This document shows, piece by piece, positions 28,401-29,425 of a DNA stretch of 29,426 nucleotides. The stretch lies in the NCBI GenBank assembly GCA_036897485.1, contig JAYMTF010000838.1, positions 1 to 29,426 of the forward strand, written 5' to 3'. Positions within the stretch are counted from its first letter, which is position 1. Every line of letters begins with the position of its first letter. The notes beneath the pieces were generated by a model. That model ran no database searches. It was not told where the DNA came from and worked only from the letters and a program-made list of their open reading frames with translations. Source of the DNA: Pelargonium nanum. Lineage: Eukaryota > Streptophyta > Magnoliopsida > Geraniales > Geraniaceae. Made by a program: the position numbers and the translations under genes.

Positions 28401-29071
28401 AGAAAAAAACTACATAGTTTGACTACCTTTCCTTCTTCATCTGATCAGAAACAACTCGGTAAGCATACTTCCACCAAGACCTTGGACTAGATTTCAACGA
28501 GACACGTGGACGATAAGGGGCATATTTCAAGCGTTGGTTGTAGGCAGCAAAGTTATCAGCTAATTTTAAAATGTTCCCATATCCATCCTGCCAAAAGATA
28601 ACTACTTTATCACCCAAATCAACTACAAACTCCCACATACAGCATCAAAATGAATGGAGAGGAAAATGAGAACCTTTGATAAACAGAAAGTCACGTCGTC
28701 CAAGTTTACTGCTGCTTTTTGCAAAGGTTCAACACTATTAGCAGAATCATTTGGCTGCTTCTTTGAATACTTCGCATTACCAGTCACAGGTTCTAGAATG
28801 TAATTGTGCTTTGTAATGAGATGATCAGCTGGTTTCCCGTCCTTTGTGCCAAATCTAAAAACCTGATGCTCGTGACAGGCCAACAATGAGTATGACTGAG
28901 TGCCAAGAAAAACAGAAGACAAAAAGATATTACAGGCAGCTACTGTATTTTTAAGATTCAAGAACGCACCTGAAGCCACTCGGAAGGATGTAGATCTTCC
29001 CATGGTTTTTCAACACGCCATGGAGAAATATTGGAATCCAGATAAAGAGCAAGTCGATCAAGTTGTACGTA
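921..29071 (-). CDS. VPS13: VPS13-family lipid transfer protein, PH-domain plant class (partial, 45 exons)
   Basis: A bridge-like lipid transfer protein: family members form a long hydrophobic groove that moves bulk phospholipid between membranes at organelle contact sites. I joined 45 exons by GT–AG sites; they sum to 9,510 nt, keep phase at every junction and give 3,170 codons without a stop. Visible regions in order: chorein-side rod (residues 1–545), PH domain (about 598–712), middle rod with acidic loops (713–1774), four VPS62/DUF946-like W-x-P-x-x-P-x-G-Y/F-x-x-x-G modules (about 1780–2101), C2-like domain (about 2400–2520), DysF-like motif (2697–2750) and the start of the SHR-binding/DUF1162 region (from about 2970). 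PH plus C2 marks the plant M-type (VPS13M1/M2) rather than the SHRUBBY type. The start codon and both termini are outside the window. Exon sequences read as purifying-selected coding DNA; introns carry nearly all the transposons. The family call is very firm; the paralogue is not determined. Confidence 0.97.
1150..1248 (-). CDS. VPS13: VPS13 exon (residues 3086–3118), SHR-binding region
   Basis: 33 codons, phase 0: DGSLDLFACDTDGNCMRLFI then STKPCPYQSVPTK. Classic SHR-binding D-G-x-L-D-x-x-x-x-D strand pair. AG acceptor at 1249–1250 and GTAGTA donor. Confidence 0.93.
1349..1697 (-). CDS. VPS13: VPS13 exon (residues 2969–3085), SHR-binding (DUF1162) region
   Basis: 349 nt. IIRVYAPYWFAVAKCPPLKC is the hallmark of the SHR-binding/DUF1162 domain (Y-x-P-Y-W-x-x-x-x-x-x-x-P-L). 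Then come an acidic lysine/glutamate loop and KLGLSVSISQSGIERFGPVK with N-L-S-P-L-G-D. Confidence 0.97.
1774..1847 (-). CDS. VPS13: VPS13 exon (residues 2945–2969)
   Basis: 74 nt, 24 codons plus two bases: EAVLVSDPLGVPSKTISLRS then LVSR. It is too short to appear as a separate open frame but is required for phase, and it has a CAG acceptor and an AG|GTTTGA donor. Confidence 0.9.
1986..2747 (-). CDS. VPS13: VPS13 exon (residues 2691–2944), DysF-like motif and SHR-binding start
   Basis: The longest exon, 254 codons. Residues 2697–2750 (plus-strand 2568–2747) read GWEWIDDWNLD…DGWVYA…LKWP…ARQRRWIRNR, which resembles the DysF (peroxin/ferlin) tryptophan–arginine motif. The rest is beta-rich, with LWFCVSIQATEIAK, DWSLVVKSPLSISNLLPLAA and VFERQ, ending PQRGWQPVH. 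N-x-L-P-x-x-A-E-Y is the usual opening of the VPS13 adaptor/SHR-binding part. Confidence 0.96.
2748..3340 (-). other. Intron with Au SINE tail
   Basis: 593-bp intron between residues 2690 and 2691. Apart from the SINE tail at 2854–2901 I see no gene or element. Confidence 0.7.
2854..2901 (+). mobile_element. Au-type SINE 3' fragment
   Basis: Reads ACTCCCTAGACCCCCACAAT, then GGTGGGAGCCTTGGGCCACC and a T run. This is the familiar 3' half of the angiosperm Au SINE (GACCCC-CAAT-G-GGGAGCC-T-G-GCACTGGG-CCCTTTT). The tRNA-like 5' half is missing or decayed. A second copy lies at 20521–20563. Confidence 0.6.
3341..3850 (-). CDS. VPS13: VPS13 exon (residues 2521–2690)
   Basis: 170 codons. It includes GRIRCAVVLSPRSEIE, KSGFIQISPSIQGPWTTVRL, WKFGNDVVVSEVSVKDGNRY and VNIRSLASVQNNTDMILDVC, a beta-rich adaptor-type region. 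It ends EYDPETGW-like TEKYDPETGWVGSLAQPKQD and an acidic tail leading into the DysF-like motif. Confidence 0.96.
3948..4072 (-). CDS. VPS13: VPS13 exon (residues 2479–2520), C2-like domain end
   Basis: 125 nt. DPIGFFSAPLKQMAGNIQDS gives the G-x-x-x-I/V-G-x-x-S-x-x-L end of the C2 pattern, then FVNQLTWINLSSAEHM. Phase 2 in, 0 out, with an arginine-free clean junction to NMVQGD. Confidence 0.93.
4073..5046 (-). other. Intron with poly(A)-tailed retroposon end
   Basis: 974-bp intron upstream (in + coordinates) of the 40-nt exon. It contains the A18-tailed segment at about 4190–4413; nothing recognisable is seen in 4480–5046. Confidence 0.6.
4190..4413 (+). mobile_element. Probable retroposon 3' end with A18 tail
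   Basis: A T/G-rich stretch whose end reads CTTTATTGAATACAATGAAA, then an uninterrupted run of 18 A (4396–4413) followed by AAG-rich DNA. It has the look of a LINE or processed-transcript 3' end on the plus strand. The 5' limit is a guess and no target duplication is clear. Confidence 0.35.
5047..5086 (-). CDS. VPS13: VPS13 40-nt exon (residues 2466–2478), C2-like domain
   Basis: A very small exon, 13 codons plus one base, encoding DYIVELLVTDMGK. It supplies the L-x-V-x-D strand of the C2-like domain and is required to keep phase between 5890–6087 and 3948–4072. CAG acceptor, GTACTA donor. Confidence 0.9.
5087..5889 (-). other. Intron with miniature LTR element
   Basis: 803-bp intron between the first two exons of the C2-like domain. 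It contains the TRIM-like element at 5430–5700; the remainder shows nothing recognisable. Confidence 0.65.
5430..5700 (+). mobile_element. TRIM-like miniature LTR element (degraded)
   Basis: A plus-strand element. The left terminal repeat starts TATTAGAATATAAATTTAAA (5430) and ends at 5502. It is followed at once by a primer-binding site TGGTATCAGGGCC (5503–5515), complementary to initiator-Met tRNA as in plant copia/TRIM elements. A short non-coding interior runs to a purine tract GATGGGGAG (5648–5656). The right repeat starts TGTAAAGAGTATAAATTAAT (5657) and is truncated. No protein is encoded. The interior also has a B-box-like GGTTCGAGTC. Confidence 0.65.
5890..6087 (-). CDS. VPS13: VPS13 exon (residues 2400–2465), C2-like domain start
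   Basis: 66 codons, phase 0. YQYSVAIRLTPEQTPPSE, then SARTCGN and ELVKWNEIFFFKV. The pattern of strands followed by W-N-E-x-F-x-F-x-V is that of a C2 domain. The typical calcium-binding aspartates of loop 1 are not evident, so this may be a calcium-independent C2 fold. Confidence 0.93.
6088..6891 (-). other. Intron, no recognisable content
   Basis: 804-bp intron between residues 2399 and 2400. The flanking residues IIADAH and FPKVEG join naturally, so no exon is missing. I see no element in it. Confidence 0.7.
6892..7161 (-). CDS. VPS13: VPS13 exon (residues 2310–2399)
   Basis: 90 codons, phase 0. It includes KKNYFIIPQNKLGQDIFFRD (the I-I-P-x-N-x-L-G-x-D-I-x-x-R block shared by VPS13 proteins), MPSGDMKPIRVPVSKNMLDS and TMVTVIIADAH, ending at a GTGAGT donor. 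Confidence 0.96.
7290..7452 (-). CDS. VPS13: VPS13 exon (residues 2255–2309)
   Basis: 163 nt: YQYDLNAPGAASQLRLTSTR, then DLNLNISVSNANMIIQAYAS and WSSLSHVHDHYKNG. D-L-N-x-N-I-S-x-x-N is a family strand; the frame stops at a GTAAAT donor although an open frame runs on into the intron. Confidence 0.94.
7453..7855 (-). other. Intron, no recognisable content
   Basis: 403-bp AT-rich intron with an A10 run near 7480. Nothing else is recognised. Confidence 0.7.
7856..8019 (-). CDS. VPS13: VPS13 exon (residues 2201–2254)
   Basis: 164 nt: MVPLFNISLSGVGFSLHGRT, then NSTISFSLTARSYNDKYESW and EPLVEPVDGLL. Y-N-x-K-Y-E-x-W-E-P-L-V-E-P is the VPS13 mark just before the adaptor-binding part. The methionine is internal. 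Confidence 0.96.
8320..8809 (-). CDS. VPS13: VPS13 exon (residues 2037–2200), VPS62-like modules 3–4
   Basis: 490 nt. It begins YEPPNTCIVLYDTGDEQLIR (end of module 3), then ENISFWMPLAPPGFVSLGCI (module 4, 8614–8691). Next come FSIWMVGNESGNFIVRSGFK and DADIRTFSVALFDDYGGL, the last being the strand that re-enters the VPS13 rod/adaptor part. Confidence 0.96.
8848..8961 (-). repeat. 61-bp tandem duplication of a 5' splice site
   Basis: Two tandem copies, 8909–8961 (at the exon end) and 8848–8908, sharing TGGGTATGCAATACTATTAG and a later CCATGTTATAATGA. The exon-proximal copy lacks eight bases. The exon 8959–9321 donor therefore appears twice, at GT 8957–8958 and GT 8903–8904. Use of the second would add in-frame codons ending in TAA. 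Confidence 0.85.
8959..9321 (-). CDS. VPS13: VPS13 exon (residues 1916–2036), VPS62-like module 3
   Basis: 363 nt. HPPSLAFWRVDNSVGTFLPA closes module 2. After a Ser-rich linker, FQLVWWNQG and then LSIWRPVVPQGMVYFGDIVV (8961–9023) open module 3. Its donor GTATGC is copied 54 bp further into the intron (see findings). Confidence 0.95.
9322..9759 (-). other. Intron, no recognisable content
   Basis: 438-bp intron between VPS62-like modules 2 and 3. An open frame runs a short way through it, but no coding conservation or element is seen. Confidence 0.65.
9760..10098 (-). CDS. VPS13: VPS13 exon (residues 1803–1915), VPS62-like modules 1–2
   Basis: 339 nt. It starts DKPPAKGVLVVNTNFV (rest of module 1), then RPISFKLIWPP, and module 2 at SIWLPEAPKGYVALGCVVSQ (plus-strand 9843–9920). 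It ends CVTISLMN at a GTATGT donor. Another GT two bases earlier would break the frame with the next exon. Confidence 0.95.
10188..10272 (-). CDS. VPS13: VPS13 exon (residues 1775–1802), VPS62-like module 1
   Basis: 85 nt, too short to stand out alone but needed to keep phase (enters with 2 bases, leaves with 2). It encodes DQVYAFWRPHAPPGFAVLGD and then YLTP, a VPS62/DUF946-type motif (W-x-P-x-x-P-x-G-F-x-x-L-G-D). Confidence 0.93.
10375..10664 (-). CDS. VPS13: VPS13 exon (residues 1678–1774)
   Basis: 290 nt. It starts with LVLRGDEVEMSADALGLTME, then ITILEPFDSSIKYSNASG and TNIHVSVSDIFMNFSFSILR. The D-x-x-x-x-A-x-x-L-x-x-x-S-N-G-I-x-I-L-E-P-F/V-D block is strongly conserved in VPS13 family proteins. 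Its acceptor follows the LTR-bearing intron. Confidence 0.96.
10722..11881 (-). mobile_element. Complete non-autonomous LTR retrotransposon, 1,160 bp
   Basis: Minus-strand element with LTRs at 11686–11881 (5', 196 bp) and 10722–10913 (3', 192 bp), both TGTGAAGATTCAATTCTAAG … TTAACA, and a TATA-like CTATATAAAGGA inside. The primer-binding site TGGTAATAGAGTC (ending 11685) directly abuts the 5' LTR and is a decayed form of the Met-tRNA site. A purine tract GAGGGGAG (10914–10921) abuts the 3' LTR. ATAAT flanks both ends (10717–10721 and 11882–11886), a perfect 5-bp target duplication. The 772-bp interior has no gag or pol; it carries a ~66-bp minisatellite. It is TRIM-like but longer than most. 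Confidence 0.93.
10981..11150 (-). repeat. Internal minisatellite of the LTR element (~65–68 bp × 2.5)
   Basis: GACTACGTTT recurs at 10994, 11059 and 11127, each followed by a GTAGTATGGTCAAA-like stretch, GGCTC-GGGACT and GTCCTCATGA. The same repeat is found inside the related element at 17645–17895 on the other strand. Confidence 0.85.
11940..12043 (-). CDS. VPS13: VPS13 exon (residues 1644–1678)
   Basis: 104 nt: AIGPELTFYSASKDVG, then LSNRLLHAQLDVFAR with a split arginine. A-I-G-P-E-L-T-F-Y is a signature VPS13 block. The donor lies 54 bp from the end of the 1,160-bp LTR insertion. Confidence 0.95.
12044..13069 (-). other. Intron with unidentified insert-like segment
   Basis: 1,026-bp intron. 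12350–12725 differs from its surroundings: plus-strand CT-rich, less A-rich, ending TTCTAATTAAAAAGG, and might be an old transcript-derived insertion. At 12729–12780 an inverted repeat GTACTTTTGCT … AGCAAAAGTAC spans about 50 bp. No coding frame is conserved. Confidence 0.45.
13070..13261 (-). CDS. VPS13: VPS13 exon (residues 1580–1643)
   Basis: 64 codons: NGRFLDSCISLGTNSSYSAS then a Ser/Asp-rich loop and STEFIIELQ. Phase 0 on both sides, continuing as IIELQ–AIGPELTFYS across a 1-kb intron. Confidence 0.94.
13379..14029 (-). CDS. VPS13: VPS13 exon (residues 1363–1579)
   Basis: A long 217-codon exon. It starts ASGAWLLYKSDN, then LSATLKGFSVIDDREGTEQE (a VPS13 strand–D-D-R-x-G-T motif). SIQRPQLLVALDFLLAVVEF is the hydrophobic P-x-x-L-x-x-L-D-F-L helix. 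The exon ends ERFHDFVYDGEGG, a loop, and KKLQFKNVTIK, which leads into the next strand. Confidence 0.96.
14030..15010 (-). other. Intron with relic of a miniature LTR element
   Basis: 981-bp intron between residues 1362 and 1363. The relic is at about 14400–14545; the rest shows only AT-rich DNA and a short AAATAAAT repeat near 14555. Confidence 0.6.
14400..14545 (-). mobile_element. Relic of the 325-bp miniature LTR family
   Basis: AAGTCCAACCTAAGAG, then CCCTTAACGTGCAG…GGCC, CATGTGGACCAA, GGCAACA and GCTTTGATACCATGTAA repeat in order the interior of the element at 20657–20981. GATACCA is the complement of its Met-tRNA primer site (14511–14522). Both terminal repeats are decayed. Confidence 0.5.
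15011..15301 (-). CDS. VPS13: VPS13 exon (residues 1266–1362)
   Basis: 97 codons. IDELKAVLSNKEYQIISECA then LSNFSETPH is the canonical VPS13 I-x-x-L-K-x-x-L-S-x-x-E-Y-x-I-I-x-x-C block. An acidic loop follows, and then WIALKVSVIINLVELCLHTG. Confident boundaries on both sides. Confidence 0.96.
15436..15579 (-). CDS. VPS13: VPS13 exon (residues 1218–1265)
   Basis: 48 codons, phase 0: VEDINLNVGCG, then IIQDVKGVSVVIRRSLRDLL. It is a rod strand (L-N-V) followed by the I-x-x-x-x-G-V-x-V-x-I-R-R-S-L-R-D-L motif. Confidence 0.93.
15855..15963 (-). CDS. VPS13: VPS13 exon (residues 1181–1217)
   Basis: 109 nt completing the split aspartate. YLKLDVVHITVQNTFQWFYG then INAVHMEALTIL matches the conserved L-x-L-D-V-x-x-I-x-V-x-N block of VPS13 proteins. 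Donor GTGAGC. Confidence 0.94.
16076..16260 (-). CDS. VPS13: VPS13 exon (residues 1120–1181)
   Basis: 185 nt. It starts IVSYFMGIVPKN, passes a charged loop, and ends SPAVKLDLTLRKPIILMPRR then TDSL. K-L-D-x-x-x-R-x-P-x-I-L-x-P-R is a highly conserved VPS13 strand. It is too long and interrupted to stand out as a single open frame but both splice sites are clear. Confidence 0.93.
16336..16449 (-). CDS. VPS13: VPS13 exon (residues 1082–1119)
   Basis: 38 codons, phase 0. LVFSSFSADDEDYKGYEYSL then GQLSEVRVVYLNRFVQE is the L-x-x-V-R-x-V-Y-L-x-R-F-x-x-E strand/helix that ends a rod unit in VPS13 proteins. Confidence 0.95.
16450..17016 (-). other. Intron, no recognisable content
   Basis: 567-bp AT-rich intron. 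Several short open frames cross it, but none is conserved and the residues on each side (SSFIE and LVFSS) join directly. Confidence 0.7.
17017..17148 (-). CDS. VPS13: VPS13 exon (residues 1038–1081)
   Basis: 44 codons: VFPSSFSIKAALGNLRISDD and later WFCDMRNPGGSSFIE. The pattern S-I-K-A-x-L-G-x-L-x-I-x-D is the standard VPS13 rod repeat (strand, turn, strand). It follows the intron carrying the plus-strand LTR element. Confidence 0.94.
17204..18066 (+). mobile_element. Related non-autonomous LTR element, opposite orientation, 863 bp
   Basis: Plus-strand member of the 10722–11881 family. The 5' LTR 17204–17376 begins TGTGAAGATGCAATTC and ends AATTCACA, with TATA-like CTATATAAATGAG. An intact primer-binding site TGGTATCAGAGCC (17377–17389) follows directly. 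The 3' LTR 17900–18066 is more diverged and contains a 29-bp tandem duplication (17926–17983). The interior shares GCATGTGA-like blocks and the minisatellite. There is no clear purine tract, and no target duplication because an (AG)17 tract starts at the right border. Confidence 0.85.
17645..17895 (+). repeat. Internal minisatellite (about three units)
   Basis: Units of about 75 bp with GAGCCTCTCAT…CCATACTACTACCAAAA and GTCCCTGAGTCATGAGGA. These are the reverse complement of the units at 10981–11150. Confidence 0.75.
18067..18100 (+). repeat. (AG)17 microsatellite
   Basis: A pure 34-bp AG tract starting at the first base after the LTR element's terminal CA. It may have grown within the target duplication. 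Confidence 0.95.
18149..18490 (-). CDS. VPS13: VPS13 exon (residues 924–1037)
   Basis: 114 codons. It contains IAVSLATLSFFCRRPTILAI then LEFVNAIN, the family's P-T-x-x-x-x-x-F/L block, an acidic loop, and KSRVIFNLTLKMARAQILLM, a hydrophobic groove strand. It is preceded in the transcript by a 76-bp intron. Confidence 0.95.
18567..18968 (-). CDS. VPS13: VPS13 exon (residues 790–923)
   Basis: 134 codons. It starts VELSIRANDMFIGTVLKSLE (a membrane-groove strand) and passes through a long acidic loop with DDKFYEAPEDL. After KTPSFTRIAGLLPGDA it returns to strands at VKAQIVIYNQNSPQYNNVDK. The loop is likely exposed and variable. Confidence 0.95.
19044..19118 (-). CDS. VPS13: VPS13 exon (residues 765–789)
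   Basis: 25 codons: HDHSLTKVLLAEESRLFEFR and AIGGQ. The L-L-A-x-E-x-x-L-F-x-F-x-A-x-G-G motif is conserved in VPS13 proteins directly after the linker exon. Confidence 0.94.
19202..19357 (-). CDS. VPS13: VPS13 exon (residues 713–764), acidic linker and rod restart
   Basis: 52 codons. It starts with a Ser/Asp/Glu-rich linker (SDTSSDSETELNDSHD), then SVFLTGVLDELKICFSYNNL, a beta-strand pair of the second part of the lipid-transfer rod. Confidence 0.94.
19358..19888 (-). other. Intron, no recognisable content
   Basis: 531-bp intron right after the PH domain. Two overlapping short frames cross it without conserved content; IYRAS and VSAPLTG join directly in the protein. Confidence 0.7.
19889..19987 (-). 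CDS. VPS13: VPS13 exon (residues 680–712), PH C-terminal helix
   Basis: 33 codons, phase 0. ANALIVRGDSDDSSKTWRRR contains the near-invariant tryptophan of the PH C-terminal helix (about residue 700), followed by LQGAIYRAS. This closes the PH domain. Confidence 0.94.
20094..20190 (-). CDS. VPS13: VPS13 exon (residues 647–679), PH domain centre
   Basis: 97 nt: LTGKHIYQVPPEFSGGVEHV and then LAISDVARPNSK. It is separated from the previous PH exon by a 2,078-bp intron that holds two LTR elements and an Au SINE tail. Confidence 0.94.
20521..20563 (+). mobile_element. Au-type SINE 3' fragment
   Basis: GACCCCACAATTGTGGGAGC followed by CCCGTGCATTGGGGCACCCT and a T run is the typical 3' half of Au SINEs. 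It is clearer than the copy at 2854–2901. The 5' tRNA-like half is not evident upstream. Confidence 0.65.
20657..20981 (-). mobile_element. Complete miniature LTR element (TRIM/SMART type), 325 bp
   Basis: Terminal repeats at 20657–20765 (109 bp) and 20874–20981 (108 bp) both run TGTTAAACTTGA … GATACATTAACA in plus orientation. Read on the minus strand, the primer-binding site TGGTATCATAGA (20862–20873) follows the 5' LTR and a GAGGGAG purine tract (20766–20772) precedes the 3' LTR. The interior is only 108 bp and cannot code. Flanks AATAT and GTTAT share three of five bases, a weak target duplication. It must be moved by proteins of another element. Confidence 0.9.
21631..21782 (+). mobile_element. 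Solo LTR with 5-bp target duplication
   Basis: A 152-bp sequence beginning TGTTAGTATATG and ending TTCTTCA, flanked on both sides by TTATG (21626–21630 and 21783–21787). It has a TATA-like TGTATAAATTGAGG and, downstream, CCAATAAACA, which sets the plus orientation. No primer site or interior is attached, so it is the product of recombination between two LTRs. It is unrelated to the other LTRs here. Confidence 0.85.
22269..22378 (-). CDS. VPS13: VPS13 exon (residues 611–647), PH domain strands 2–4
   Basis: 110 nt. It encodes NREAVWQQRYLCLVGPFLYI, the W-x-x-R-Y/W-x-x-L-x-G-x-x-L-Y core of a PH domain, then ENPGAKSYKQYLR with a split arginine. The clear K-x(n)-K/R-x-R phosphoinositide motif is not obvious, so lipid specificity cannot be stated. 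Confidence 0.94.
22427..22455 (+). repeat. (GA)n microsatellite beside a 5' splice site
   Basis: A 29-bp GA run ending four bases from exon 22460–22660. In the transcript the intron therefore starts GTTGC followed by (UC)n. Confidence 0.95.
22460..22660 (-). CDS. VPS13: VPS13 exon (residues 544–610), rod end and PH strand 1
   Basis: 67 codons, phase 0. The first part (PSTRISVRLPSLGFHFSPAR) closes the N-terminal rod. The end, DFEGWLSLLSWK (about 599–610), is the first strand of a PH domain. The donor GTTGCT is followed within four bases by a (CT)n tract. Confidence 0.95.
22800..23006 (-). CDS. VPS13: VPS13 exon (residues 475–543)
   Basis: 69 codons, phase 0. It contains YLQFDLVLSDISAFMVDGDY (the D-x-x-L-x-L-S-D-x-x-x-x-L/F VPS13 strand pattern) and SFLPVIDKCGIILKLQQ. 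It follows directly from the LGNLVIRS block. Confidence 0.96.
23090..23210 (-). CDS. VPS13: VPS13 exon (residues 434–474)
   Basis: 121 nt: one base plus 40 codons. It encodes FLLDLDIAAPKITIPTDF and LLLDLGNLVIRSQ, a very characteristic VPS13 pair (D-L-D-I-x-A-P-x-I-x-I-P followed by L-D-L-G-x-L). Confidence 0.96.
23395..23530 (-). mobile_element. Relic 3' end of the 1,160-bp LTR family
   Basis: In plus orientation: ACTTTCTTAGTTACAATATA and TAGCACCTTCAAACTCCCTC, then TCAAGCTAGAGCATG. These match the outer LTR half, the LTR start/purine-tract junction and the adjoining interior of the element at 10722–11881 (ATCTTCACACTCCCCTCAAG…CTAGAGCATG). The LTR is truncated and no second LTR is seen. Confidence 0.7.
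23712..23789 (+). repeat. 39-bp tandem duplication
   Basis: CCAAAGTAACCACAGTTTTT starts at 23712 and recurs with few changes at 23751, each copy followed by TATCAATGATCTTC. Confidence 0.85.
23838..24112 (-). mobile_element. Truncated miniature LTR element, same family as 20657–20981
   Basis: One full terminal repeat (23838–23941, TGACTTGACTCC … GATACATTGACA), a GTGAGGGAGAG purine tract on the minus strand, and a similar interior (CACGTGGACTAAGAAGGGAG, GGGTCACTAGGCCC). The primer-binding site is disrupted by an AATT insertion (24038–24055). The second terminal repeat (24056–24112) is shortened. Confidence 0.8.
24283..24350 (-). CDS. VPS13: VPS13 exon (residues 412–434)
   Basis: 68 nt, MTIDGVKRTAQQQVNQALKD and then HTR, with the arginine split across the intron. 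The methionine is internal, not a start: the frame joins exons on both sides. Confidence 0.92.
24351..24986 (-). other. Intron, no recognisable content
   Basis: 636-bp intron between residues 411 and 412. Nothing recognised; AAAVQ and MTIDG join in the protein. Confidence 0.7.
24987..25082 (-). CDS. VPS13: VPS13 exon (residues 380–411)
   Basis: 32 codons, phase 0. It encodes YLKDSVDQIINFFESD and ends ALETAAAVQ. It is amphipathic and helical in character and continues straight into exon 24283–24350 (MTIDGVKR). Confidence 0.93.
25162..25266 (-). CDS. VPS13: VPS13 exon (residues 345–379)
   Basis: 35 codons, phase 0 both ends, SATAYDSLVGVFCYKPFDAK onward, ending SPCYMT. This is the conserved VGVFCYKPFD..VDW..AAKASPCY block of plant VPS13 proteins. 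Confidence 0.94.
25378..25693 (-). CDS. VPS13: VPS13 exon (residues 239–344)
   Basis: 316 nt: one base completing arginine, then 105 codons ending GLLAE at a GTATAT donor. It has an acidic front (EEDWEQLNKIIGYKEEDEQS) followed by alternating hydrophobic strands (ICLAELSCEYLDCSVKLY) expected of the lipid-transfer groove. Confidence 0.95.
25796..25888 (-). CDS. VPS13: VPS13 exon (residues 208–239)
   Basis: 93 nt. It reads MLAHKFVEKS at the start and KKPWWSFGR at the end, the conserved basic WWSFG stretch that follows the DLDRELD helix in VPS13 proteins. Phase is 1 in and 2 out. It lies just inside the 1.8-kb intron with the copia relic. Confidence 0.94.
26145..26297 (-). mobile_element. 3' LTR of the copia relic
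   Basis: On the minus strand a G-rich purine tract (about 26298–26315, preceded by CAACTTGAG) leads into TGGTAGAATATATGATTG … ACTTCAACA, ending at 26145. It contains a TATA-like ACTATAAATT. It sits downstream of the RNase H fragment as expected. The opposite LTR was not found. Confidence 0.65.
26366..27020 (-). pseudogene. Ty1/copia pol relic (end of reverse transcriptase and RNase H)
   Basis: The minus strand encodes ALDILKEAGLLDAEPVDTPM (late reverse transcriptase, 26920–27000), then QWEAALQILEYIKRAPKKGL and CYSDANWIGCPSDRRSTSGC (RNase H, 26620–26770). After VSWKR a TAA stop stands where about ten residues are missing, and the frame resumes with SAEAEYRAMTNAICELIWFK and later DNQTA. The copia family is certain from D-R-R-S-T-S-G and A-E-A-E-Y. 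It is broken by stops and deletions and cannot make an active protein. Confidence 0.9.
27060..27180 (+). pseudogene. Inverted copia pol C-terminal scrap
   Basis: On the plus strand, with frameshifts, this reads like the copia C-terminal Q-L-V-D-V-L-T-K-A-L-G-G and then F-I-C-S-K … Y-A-P block. It lies in the opposite orientation to the adjacent RNase H fragment, which points to an internal inversion or a second insertion. Confidence 0.5.
27699..27869 (-). CDS. VPS13: VPS13 exon (residues 151–208), chorein region
   Basis: 171 nt, entered with two bases from the previous exon. It encodes SWEQVLKYTRIRKRYISLYA, then the acidic EIEDLDRELDIDLILQW helix typical of VPS13 proteins. It ends with AG, which completes arginine in the next exon across a 1.8-kb intron. 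Confidence 0.95.
27951..27985 (+). repeat. (ATA)n microsatellite
   Basis: About eleven imperfect AATAAT trinucleotide units with one G interruption. Confidence 0.9.
28035..28120 (-). mobile_element. Probable LINE/retroposon 3' tail
   Basis: On the minus strand: GTATATACTTGAGCTCTTTC … TTTATTAATGCAAGTATTTA, a short spacer and a run of nine A. It has the style of plant LINE 3' ends. The 5' limit is uncertain. Confidence 0.4.
28427..28587 (-). CDS. VPS13: VPS13 exon (residues 98–151), chorein region
   Basis: 53 codons plus two bases. It carries KLADNFAAYNQRLKYAPYRP and SWWKYAYR, the VPS13 N-terminal signature around residue 300 of full-length proteins. It ends at KKE with bases AG that join exon 27699–27869 to give serine. 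Confidence 0.95.
28674..28862 (-). CDS. VPS13: VPS13 exon (residues 35–97), chorein region
   Basis: 63 codons, phase 0. It contains FGTKDGKPAD and, near the end, PLQKAAVNLDDVTFCLSK, both hallmark blocks of the plant VPS13 N-terminal region. The open frame continues upstream past the acceptor, but conservation starts at VFRFG directly after a CAG acceptor. Confidence 0.94.
28970..29071 (-). CDS. VPS13: VPS13 exon (residues 1–34), chorein region
   Basis: The first exon seen in the window, 34 codons, phase 0 at both ends. It begins YVQLDRLALYLDSN and ends HPSEWLQ, a conserved block of the VPS13 N-terminal (chorein) rod that normally lies about 200 residues from the start methionine. Acceptor AG is at 29072–29073 and donor GT at 28968–28969. 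Confidence 0.93.
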
Positions 29072-29345
29072 CTGTTAAGAGTGAATGATCAGTCAAGCAC
29101 AATAATACTAAGAAAACCAAACTATGCTTCGTCAAAAAGAAATTGCTTTCTTTTTCTATTGCCTAACAACCTATACAAACCTGATTTGAGTTTCTAAATC
29201 CATTAAAAAAATATAGTTTAGATTCAAGTATTTACTGTTACACTCCTTTTAAACACTATTCATCTTAATCAAAATACAGAATTTTGAGTTCATTAAACAA
29301 ACTTCCATCAAGCCTGTACATTTCACTACAATAAACATCAAAATA

Positions 29346-29376
29346 TAATATATATATATATATATAATATATATAC
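29346..29376 (+). repeat. (TA)n-rich tract
   Basis: Interrupted TA dinucleotides, with an AATAT break in the middle. Confidence 0.9.
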
Positions 29377-29390
29377 GAGTATCAGGAATA

Positions 29391-29425
29391 TCAGCCAATA
29401 TAAATTGGCTGAGACTCTCAGCCAA
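29391..29425. repeat. Compound palindrome
   Basis: CAGCCAAT-ATAA-ATTGGCTG is directly overlapped by TTGGCTGAGA-C-TCTCAGCCAA. Three arms of the same word allow two alternative hairpins. It could be the end of an inverted-repeat element that continues past the window. Confidence 0.7.

Larger units (their letters stand above)
27870..28426 (-). other. Intron with retroposon tail
   Basis: 557-bp intron. It contains an (AAT)n-type microsatellite (about 27951–27985) and the poly(A)-tailed minus-strand fragment at 28035–28120. Confidence 0.65.
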
